A stretch of DNA of 64,000 bases from Cristatella mucedo. Its lineage: Eukaryota; Bryozoa; Phylactolaemata; Cristatellidae. The notes under the pieces were generated by a model. That model saw nothing but the letters and a program-made list of their open reading frames with translations, did no database searches and was not told the origin of the DNA. The stretch lies in NCBI GenBank assembly GCA_009760855.2, contig WPIO01000011.1, forward strand, positions 7,067,501 through 7,131,500, given 5' to 3'. The position numbers and the translations under genes are program-made. Positions 55,421 to 64,000 of this stretch are shown one piece after another (position 1 is the first letter of the stretch; each line of letters begins with the position of its first letter).

Positions 55421-55747
55421 ACCGCCAGCCCACTGAACGTTACTGTATCACGTTCAGGGCCCTAACACCAAGCCTCACAGCTGCTACACAGCATACTTTG
55501 CAAGACGTGTTTGCTTCACGTGCAAAGCCGAAGCGCCTGTAAGTCACGTGTAAGTCGCGGCTGCCGATCTTTGCAAAGGCAACGAAGGCTTTCGTGTTTC
55601 GTGTGCGGTGACTACTATAGCAGCTGCACGTCCAGAACATAACGCCTACACGAAGCCAAAAACGAGTAAGGGGAAGCGAATATTATATAGTGCCAGCGGC
55701 CAGAACCAGCAGGGGCCGCCCTCCACATAGCTGGTTCACACTCTCCC

Positions 55748-56170
55748 TCAATAATAAAAATAATAATACATTTGATACAAAAATACATTTGATTTGACGT
55801 CTTAGAGAATTCAATCTCTCTCTAGGCACTTTGCATTTGCTGCAAGCCCACCACGATTGAATGGTTAGCGGTAGCATGCTCAATTAACAACAAGAATGAC
55901 AGTGTTAGGGGTGACATGCATAGGGTCAGCATGCAGGAATGGTTAGAGTCAGCATGCATAGTGTCAGCATGCAAAAGTTCATAAAGATCGACTCACAGGA
56001 ACTCACTAAGGGCTGTGATAAATGGATGCGATTTTAGTTTCATTCTAAATTAGGACAAGTCAGGAGATTTCGTGACCCAAGTCGGGAAAGAGTTCTAGGC
56101 TTTGGGAACATACGAACTGAATGTTTGGTCTCCAAAGGATTTGAGGTTTGTACGAGGTATAGGTAAAGAA
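55748..56170 (-). mobile_element. LINE family B 3' fragment
   Basis: Tail TAATAATAAAAATAATAATA then the LINE-B 3' UTR and a decayed C-terminal coding end. A CAAAAATACATTTGAT segment is duplicated near 55775. Confidence 0.7.
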
Positions 56171-56739
56171 AAAAGATTGTAAGATGAAAAAAAATGTGTA
56201 ATTAAACAGGTGCCTTAACAGAATTTTACGTTTTGCAGAGCGAGAGAACAGTGAATAGCCAATAATATTTCATAATATTTTATTGACGTGATATCAAGAG
56301 GTACAAGCCTGTACCCCGTGAATGCGTTTTGCTCTGTGTGTGTAAAATTTCTCAAAGGAGTAAGGATAACACACTCCGTGCCGTGAAAGCGTCTATTAAA
56401 ATACTATCGACCAAAATCCACTCTAATTAGGCTAACGACGACCAGACGTAAGCGTTGCCGAGCTCCAATTTTGCACTGACATTGTAGTGCACGTTCGGAT
56501 TTATCTATCTACCAAGTTTCATGTCGCTGCGCGAGCGAGCACTTCTGCAAATGAGCTTTGACGCCGGACGCCTGTACGGCAATCCGCCAAGATCCGTTCT
56601 AGTTCCTGTCAAATCCACCACAAATCAGCTGCGAACAGCTCCAAAAATTGTGGAAAATAAAACTACGCTACACGTACAGTGTACCCAGAAAATTAGCCCG
56701 ATTCTGCTCACTCGCTCTCCCGAAGTCCACTGAAATAAC

Positions 56740-58990
56740 ATTGCAGTGGCCCATTGTACTTCAAAAATTTCAGTGGCAGAGGCACGGCCGTTTTCGCGCA
56801 GTCGACTACTGCAGCCCATGCCAATACACTGCACTCCACCGAATCCACAGGATAAAAATCGAAATACATTGCGCCGACCCCCAGTTTTTATTGCATATTA
56901 AAGTGCACAACGTTGTGTGCACAACCACGAAAAACAAAAAAAATGTGCATCATCGCACTGTGGCAATGCCCAGCAATCGCCTGAAATGACCCGGGAAACT
57001 ACCACAATCCACTCCGTTCCACCGTAAATCATCCTCAAATCGCCATCGCGAAGTTCTAATTGACACTGCATATAGGAATTGACTTAGTTCAAAGTGCACC
57101 CACAAAATTTCGCTCCATTATGCACACGCGTTCTCATGCAATGAATTGCAATCAACTGATCTGCCCGGCCCCATACCGAAACCCTCTGCAATCCGCCGAA
57201 TGCCGCTGCAATCCGCCGCACAGCGACCAGAACTCGTACACTAGAAGCTCTAATTGTGATTGCACGCTGCTCTACTCTTCGGTAATTGTGTACTCGCTCA
57301 AGTTCAGTGTGATTGCTGTAGTTTGCTCGCACAGCAGAGAGCCAGCCGATGCCCAACACCGACAGTTTATTACCACGCACGGCTCCCCTCGGCCCCTACT
57401 CTCGCTCGACTCTTCTCCTCGACCCTGGCTGTCATTTGGCCGACCCCGATGATGAATCCACCACCTGTTCACCAGCGGGTTATCGGCCTGTGTCAACGCC
57501 TCATTAGAAGCAGACCACAGCTGTGCACAGGCCTCTCTCGAGGATGCTCCCACCAGCTTTTGAGGAAAGGAGCGGTACGAGCCTGCATGCAATCGAACTT
57601 TAATTGCCTCGATCATTCTGCAGCAATGCACTGCAATCGATTGCAACTGCCCGGGCTAGTACGTCAATCCGCCACAACCTGCTGCAAAACGACCAGAATA
57701 CGTACACTTTAAGCTCTTATAGTGATCGCAGGTCGTTCTAATCTTCTGTTATTGTGTAATAGCACAACTTTACCACAGTTGCCTTGACCATTCGGAAGCA
57801 ACGCTATGCAATTGATTGCAATGGCCAGGGCCGATACGGCAATCTATACAGCAATCGGATGTAAAATGCCCTGGAATCAGTTTCGCAATGCTCCAATTTT
57901 GAAAGCATGTTACAAAGCACGCTTGTTAAAGTCAACCACATCATTTCAAGCAATTTCGCTCTTAAAATCTCGGGCAATGCAAATGCGATGCATCTACGGC
58001 AACGGCTCGGCTCGAAGCAGCAATCCACTAATATCCGTGGCAAGTCGACCACAAATTGGCTGCGCTACGTGCCATTTGTCGTCGCGTTTCCAATTTCTTT
58101 GTGCTAAAAGTAAAATCGGAGGACTTTCAAGCTACTCTGTACGTTATTTTGTAAGCAATGCACGGCAATCGATAGCAATGGCAGGGACCAATACTGGAAT
58201 CCGTGGCAAATTGATGAGAAATTGGCTGCCCCAAGCTCCAATTCTCATTCCACGTAACATCTCACTTCTCGCTCACATACTTTCAACCCTTTCAATCAGC
58301 TGTGACCGTTCAACCTTGGAATGATGACAATCAATGGCAAAGGCCCGTCAAATAAGGCAATCCATTATGATTCATCGAAAATCACTGGAAAGTGACTGGG
58401 TCAAGATAAAATATATCTTACCTGTCACAGCGAACCGTGTTCAAAGTGCAATCAAATCCTTTCAACCAATCGCGAACGTACCATCACGAGCTATGAATGG
58501 CAATCGACGGCAATGTCCTGCGCCAATACCCCAATACGCGGCAAATTGACGAGAAATCGGCAGAGCGAAGCCCCAGTGTCATTACAAGTAACATTCCGCT
58601 GCGTCCAAAGTGAAGCCGTGGCGTTTTCAAGATGCATTGCTCGTTAACTGTCAGCAATGCACGGCAATCCACAGCAATGAGAGGGGCCGAAAGGGTGATC
58701 CGTGGAAAATTGACAAGATTGGCTGCAGTAAACTGCCACTCTCATTCTACGTAACCTGTACCTGTTCTCACGCATAATGTTGACCCATTTTTCGCCTTCA
58801 ATCGACGGCAACGCATTGCAATCGATGGCAATGGTTCGGGGAGATACACCAATCCATAGCGGTTAGTTACAAATGGACTGACAGTTGCTGAGAGAAGCTC
58901 GAACTTTGCTTGCCTATTGCACTACACCGCATTGAAAGTGCAGCCACATCCTTTTAAACAATCGACAAAGGCACCATCGAGGGCAATGCA
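56740..58990. repeat. Decayed satellite-like array, period about 155-180 bp
   Basis: A box of form GCAATCGATNGCAATG recurs at about 56973, 57148, 57633, 57808, 57985, 58165, 58326, 58499, 58664 and 58818. Several units share AATCCGTGGCAAATTGA and TCTCATTCCACGTAAC. Units are strongly diverged. The gap 57320-57600 holds unrelated sequence. Open frames here are chance. Confidence 0.65.
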
Positions 58991-59693
58991 CCGTCGTGCT
59001 TCAATTAGATTTTTAATTAGATTTTTTCAATTAGATTAGATAGATTAAAATTCCATAAGATTTTTCTTTTTAAGATCTCTCCGACCTGCCGGATATTGCT
59101 TGCATTGGACCTCCTCCTGTTGCCTGACCTATAAGCTTCTGTTTGTGCTCAATAGTGGTTGCCAGGCTGGTCTTACTTTAGCCTAGAACGTCTTCTGTTA
59201 CCTGTGCCTCTACTAAAAGAGCTTTGCTGGCTCGTGGTTGGTCAGGGCATGCCTACAAGCTCTTTTAGTCCTTCACTGCTAGGTATGAGTTAAAACTGCT
59301 TCCGTTACTGTCGCCCTAATCCAGTTGTGCTTATCATTTGAATATTTGATGGCTTAACATTCACTTTGGCAGTCACGGGTTTGTGGTGCCACAGAGGGAT
59401 GCATGCCACATGCAAGCGTTCATAGCCAAGTTGCTGTTGTATATATAGTGACGTGTTTTGAGACAAAGCGAGACACATTCGCCTTTAAATTGTGTCCGGG
59501 TTGCATTTCATCCGGTATCCATTATAAGGTGACCGGGCGGTTGCTGCCATCTGAGGGCGCACGGTAGGACGTTGTCCTGTGTGCCCACGTGAGGGACGAT
59601 CCTCGCCCAGATCGCCGTGGACGTGTTACAACTAGGGTCGCTGGCATGCTGGCACCGCATGAGACGCCTGTAATCCGACGAAAGCGAAGCTTC

Positions 59694-60023
59694 TTAACCT
59701 CCGAAGCCGTACAGGGTCTTGCCCTGTCGCTTGAGCGCATACACCACGTCCATGGAGGTCACCGTGTTCCTACTCGCATGCATCGTGTAAGTCGTAGCGT
59801 CGTGGATTACTCTCTCGAGGAATGCCTTGAGAATACCGAGGGCCTCCTCGTAGATGAGGCCTGACATACGCTTCACACCACCACGTCGGGCCAGCTTTCG
59901 GATGGACGCTTTCGAGATACCATGGATGTTGTCAGAAAGAAGCTTGCGGCGCTTGGCTCCGACAACCTTTCCACGACCTATTCCAAGAGGCATGCCTGCC
60001 CTTCCACGTCCAGCCATAGCCAT
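59694..60023 (-). CDS. Divergent histone H4 variant, copy 2
   Basis: The protein is identical to copy 1. The only coding difference seen is one silent base (A at 43958 versus G at 59797). Here a single change upstream (TAA to TTA) opens the frame to an ATG at 60131, which would add 36 residues. Because copy 1 has a stop there, I choose the shared start. The copy sits in a segmental duplication next to a decayed eIF2-beta copy, and downstream of a satellite-like array. A 30-bp AT-rich segment present 3' of copy 1 (about 43630-43660) is missing here. Confidence 0.9.
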   Translation of the reverse strand: MAMAGRGRAGMPLGIGRGKVVGAKRRKLLSDNIHGISKASIRKLARRGGVKRMSGLIYEEALGILKAFLERVIHDATTYTMHASRNTVTSMDVVYALKRQGKTLYGFGG

Positions 60024-60836
60024 GTTACTTAGTATTCCTTTATTATTTGGTAAGTTCTCCAGGCTTTGTTCCATGTCTCTCAGTTGTGGCCAAGCCAGCC
60101 CTTTAATAGCAGAAATCTGGAGACAAGTCATTGTGACTTCATCACTTGTGTGGAATCGCTGATTATGATGTCACAAAAAACATGTTCCGGCTGTATATAT
60201 TAAAAGGTATTGCAAAATTTAGACTTGCCTTAGTTAAAATATGACTGCTACAAGCAAGATTTTCCCCCTCAACTGGGACCTGCCATCATAAATCAGTCCT
60301 TGCAGATGACCCTGAATTAGCAGTTAGTTGCAGTTACAGTTGGGGCCTCGCACTGACCTAAGCTGGCTTCCCAGCAACCAGTGTATCGCGCTGAAAGTTC
60401 TTTCTTCACCTTGAAGTCTCTTCGTTCTATGTCACCGGCTTGCCTATCTGGAATATCTCCTATCAGGCTTGTGTTGCATCACCTGCTGACACGACTTGCT
60501 GATCGTTTGATTGTTAGTGCCTCTAGTAAACCGTAATTGGCATTTATAAAGAAGCGAAATACATACCCGGTCCTCACAGCATAGGCTCGAACTGTGTGAA
60601 TTGTCCCAGAGTACTTGTGGGAGGTGTATATTGTGGTTATACATGCTGTACGTTAAGCATTTCATCACTAGACAAATTCATGCTTATTTGACTGCATTTG
60701 TACACTGCCCTCCACAAACATTTGTATGCATCTGCTACCATCACACTCTTTTACTAAAAACACGATATTTAGATTGTATATAACTCTTGGGCAATTTTTA
60801 TTATGCTGGAAAGCCGCTTTAGGTTCAGATTAAGCA

Positions 60837-61125
60837 AATAATAATAATGAAAATGCACTTAATAAAGTGCCCTTGGAGAACTCAATCTCTTTCTAGGTGC
60901 TGTACATTTTGCTGCAAGGGGAAACAATTGAACGATGAGTAATATCATGCTTGATAAACAACATGATAACATGGTTAGGGATGACATGCACAGGGTCAGC
61001 ATGCAAATGTGGTTAGTGGCAGCATGCACAGTGTCAGCATGCATAAGCACATCAAGGACGACTCACCGGGACCCACTAAATGCTGTCCTAAATAGGTGTG
61101 TTTTTAAGTTCTTTTTAAACGTGCT
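60837..61125 (-). mobile_element. LINE family B tail inserted in the short segmental copy
   Basis: Present only in the copy at 59265-63060, so it inserted after the duplication or the long copy lost it. Confidence 0.75.
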
Positions 61126-61534
61126 TCGTTATGGCATCTAGGAGGGGTGAATAGTCATTTGACCACACCACCCCATCTGTTTACATGGCAATCGTGGACT
61201 CGGTGTCCGACAAATTCAGTTATTAACTAACCCAGGCCTAGCAAGCTGCAACTTCGTGCAAAGTAATATTGATAGATGGTTACAACTAAATAACGGTTTA
61301 GCTAAATGACTTGCTCGAATACTGACGCCAGCAGCAACCGACCTCGGATCGAAGGACTGTGTGCATGGAAACGTTTTTGATGGCAGTGTAAAATGCCTAG
61401 AAAGAGACATGTGCTCTTGGATCGCAATGCCAATGTTTCATCGTTAATCCTCTAATATATACCTGCTAGAACGAAAACAGCTGCAGGTTGTGTGTGTTTT
61501 GCATCCTTCAAAGTTATTAGTCCATCTTTAGACA

Positions 61535-62660
61535 TTTGACCCGAGCCTGAAGAAGAAGAAACAGAAGAACAAGACTGCGTTGGAATTTGTGGCATCGGCC
61601 GGAGGAGAGAATCATGCAGCCGAAACCCCCGGAGACTAGATGCAGATGTAGATGCAGATGTAGATGCACCCGAAGCAGATGGACCAGCGCCGTCTGTCAA
61701 GGACGGAGGTATTTACTGTTAGCCTGTTTTGACCTGCAGTGTGCGGTGCAATGCCTTGTTTTTGACACTTTTCTTATCTTCAGTGCGGTCCTTGTACCCA
61801 TTGCATTCTTCATTGGCAAGCTGCTGATTAGCATCGTTTGGTAAAGGGGACCCGTGCTATCTCGGCAGCAGGAGAGCCACTTACTGACGACTAAAGTAGA
61901 ATGAAAAAGAAAAAGAAAAAGACTGTCATTCTCGCCGCAGAAGCAGCAGGTGCAGCAGCCGAAGCTGATGACGGTGTTCTTATAAAAAGAGCACGGAGAA
62001 GCTCAGCTTAAATGATGCACCGGTATTGCCACTTGTGTCACCCTGAATGGCGTGATTTGCTTGGCCATCACGATTATTTGCTCCGGAACGTTGTGGCAGC
62101 ACTGCTTTCCTTGTCACCATACTTGGTCATACGTACAGGGTTTCGTTCTGGTGCCGATCCTACTTCCTTCTTGTGCATCAAGTGCAGGGCGAAGATGCAT
62201 CTGAGGTTTTCAACTTGGAGCAGAAGAAAAAGTCGAAGAAAGATAAGAAAGTCGTTATCGGCGATGCCCTCGAAGTCTAGCCAAACCCGGAACAAGTTGC
62301 ATCCTCCTTATTTGATTCGCATGAAGCTGCTTTGTTGTGACCTCTGCTGATTCCTACAGCCTTGCTGTTACCACGTCTTCTGCAGTGGTTCAGTCGACGG
62401 CAGCAATTCTCTCATTATCAAAGGCCGCTTCCAGCAGATGCAGATTGAGAGTATCCTTATTCATGAATTGTCGCTATTACAGAGGACTATGTCACTTGCC
62501 ACACGTGTCGATCTCTGGAAACGAATTTGGATCGGGATAGTTATCTGCTCTTCTTTCAATGTTGGACGTGCGAGTCGGGCTGTTCAGCGGCCAGCATCAA
62601 GTCCGGTTTCAAGGCCCACACGGTCAAGCAGGCTGCTATTCAATTCAAGGAGACGTGAAA
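61535..62660 (+). pseudogene. eIF2-beta pseudogene (decayed segmental copy)
   Basis: Unspliced copy of the eIF2-beta gene: introns are retained, so it is a DNA-level duplicate and not a retrocopy. The first exon copy has a frame shift and an early stop after AETPG. The second has TAA and TAG in place of F-S-G codons (about 61893). A deletion fuses the third exon (after LEV, 62279) to the end of the exon encoding LAELGT at a shared TAG triplet, removing the whole LLNRVF exon. The GRFQQ exon is cut before its end and fused to the last few bases of the following intron, near 62459, so the transposon-filled intron is absent. The zinc-ribbon exon survives with a shifted frame. It cannot encode eIF2-beta. 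Confidence 0.9.
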
Positions 62661-63065
62661 GTGCTGCTGTGGGTGCCGTTTGTGCACTGCCGGCCATCTG
62701 CGTGCCGAGTGGTAGGCTGGCACCTACGTCTTTTATGCGGTGCTGGTATGCTTACTGTACACTGGGACAGCATGTGTAGGTATTATCTCGACGGTACAAT
62801 GCATTAATATCAAGTTAGCGTATATAATTTATATCGTGTATTGCAGTATGCGGGCTAAATAAAATCTCGCTATGGAACTGGAATAGCAATATGCTGCATC
62901 AGGACTGTACTATCTCGATGCCTTCACGAAAGCTTTAGCCTCAACTTCATCTGTCACAGGTGAAAGTGAGGTGGCTAATCAGAATTGGTAATCAAAATCA
63001 AACCTGGTACACCGGGTACTGAATATACAGCCCACTGCATGCAAAACATGACCCTGGTTATGAGG

Positions 63066-63400
63066 TGACGCACAGCATGCAAATATGGCTAGTGGCAGCA
63101 TGCACAGTGTCAGCATGCCTAATTACGTGGTGAGCCGTAATGGCTCACTAGGTAAGGCGGTTGCCTTTCACGAACTCGGCCCTGAGGTCGTGGGTTCGAA
63201 TCCTGTTGCGGGTGATCCTATATCGCCACCGCAAGCGGTGATGATAGCCGGCAAGGCTCTTCTGTCGCCGTACAAAAAGAGGCTGTTAAATCAGCTGGTA
63301 TTTATTTATTTACGTAAAGGACGAATCATAGGGACCCACTAAATGCTGCTATAAATAAACAAGTTTTAGTTTCTTTTTTAGATACGGTCAAGTCATGCGT
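63066..63400 (-). mobile_element. LINE family B fragment split by SINE-1
   Basis: LINE-B 3' UTR on both sides of a SINE at 63130-63312. Confidence 0.65.
63130..63312 (+). mobile_element. tRNA-derived SINE-1, best preserved
   Basis: A box TGGCTCACTAGGTAAGGCGG, B box GGTTCGAATCC (63192-63202), a GCAAGCGGTGATGATAGCCG body and AGAGGCTGTTAAATCAGCTG tail ending in TATTT repeats. TTACGT flanks both ends. Confidence 0.85.
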
Positions 63401-64000
63401 TGTCTGTAAAGCCCTGTCAGTCTTCTGGGTCCTCCGTGATTGACGGTCGAAGAATCTATCCTTCGGGATGTGGATACTGAGCGACCAGGACGCTCTGAGC
63501 GAGAGCTAAATGCCACGTCTCAGCCGACGAGCTCACGAAAGACTAGCCAGAATTAGGGGCGCCATCGCCCGCGCCGCCTCGAGCTAAAGGTCAGGCTCTG
63601 TCTAGCCGGAGACTCTTAGCTGGCCGTATCACGTTACTGCCGTCAGCGACTATGGAACAAGGCTAGGGTGCGAAACTATTGGTAGACTGGCGGGCCCCTA
63701 AAACGCAAGAGAGAAGCCATAAAGCCATGCGGCTCATCGTGCCGCCCACGCCCACTATCCTGCAGCTGCTAAGTGCTGCGAGTCTACAGGGCAAGATCCT
63801 TACGAATTTATCAAGCTATAGGTTGAATAGTCAATAGTAGAGAGGTGAAAGTCGGGCTCCGACTCATCCGACTCTTTCACAGCTCTGTGAAAGTTTCAGT
63901 GAGAAATTCCTTTTTACCTTCGTGTGCGCTTGATGCGGTTTCTTATAAGTATGCATTATAATTGAAGGATGCATTTTGGCCTCAATGCGCATTATTTTTT
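63401..64000. other. Anonymous DNA at right edge
   Basis: GC-rich to about 63.8 kb, then AT-rich. No gene or repeat recognised. A TCTTTCACAGCTCTGTGAAA palindrome lies near 63875. Confidence 0.3.

Larger units (their letters stand above)
59265..63060. repeat. Segmental duplication, short copy
   Basis: Counterpart of 43390-52165. It retains the H4 gene intact but only fragments of eIF2-beta. The right end coincides with a LINE-B fragment beginning near 63066. Confidence 0.85.

Noticed and set aside
56521-58324. Several frames of 100-170 codons
   Set aside because: They lie in a diverged satellite-like array, overlap on both strands and show no domain.

Overview
The window is from an invertebrate metazoan nuclear genome. 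It holds spliced orthologues of animal proteins with GT-AG introns, an intron-riddled eIF2-beta gene, a divergent histone H4 gene, CR1/L2-type LINEs, tRNA-derived SINEs, Tc1 and hAT remnants, and many microsatellites. I cannot name the species. The mix is compatible with a lophotrochozoan such as a flatworm or mollusc, but that is inference.

Layout. (1) Positions 1-20.1 kb, minus strand: the 5' part of a neurobeachin-like (NBEAL) BEACH-family gene. Its start codon is near 20088, eleven exons have splice sites supported by eye (plus two tentative ones), and the gene runs off the left edge. Its introns are filled with LINE and SINE copies. (2) 20-31 kb: repeat-dominated, with the longest LINE of family B (endonuclease plus reverse transcriptase, about 27.0-29.7 kb) and a nested terminal-inverted-repeat element carrying TTTAGGG-like repeats. 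(3) 31.0-36 kb, minus strand: a ZFAND1-like gene (two AN1 zinc fingers plus the C-terminal ubiquitin-like region), nearly complete in seven exons. (4) 36-43 kb: microsatellites, LINE fragments and mostly anonymous DNA. (5) 43.4-52.2 kb: a divergent histone H4 gene (minus) followed by eIF2S2/eIF2-beta (plus, seven exons seen), whose introns carry LINEs, Tc1 remnants and a SPIN-like hAT miniature element. (6) 53-56 kb: a LINE of family A with an almost complete reverse transcriptase, and LINE tails. (7) 56.5-59 kb: a decayed satellite-like array with a period of about 155-180 bp. (8) 59.3-63.1 kb: a segmental copy of block 5, with a second, protein-identical H4 variant and an eIF2-beta pseudogene. 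(9) 63-64 kb: a LINE fragment with an inserted SINE, then anonymous DNA.

The most notable biology is the H4 variant. H4 is among the most conserved eukaryotic proteins, yet both copies here share a rebuilt N-terminal tail lacking the usual K5, K8 and K12 positions and many core substitutions. The two copies differ by one silent base in the coding region and keep very similar flanks, while the neighbouring duplicated eIF2-beta has decayed. NBEAL (membrane trafficking scaffold), ZFAND1 (stress-granule and proteasome adaptor) and eIF2-beta (translation initiation) are independent housekeeping genes; nothing suggests they act as a cluster.

Limits: exon borders were read by eye from splice consensus, phase continuity and family resemblance. 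No alignment, RNA or database search was run.
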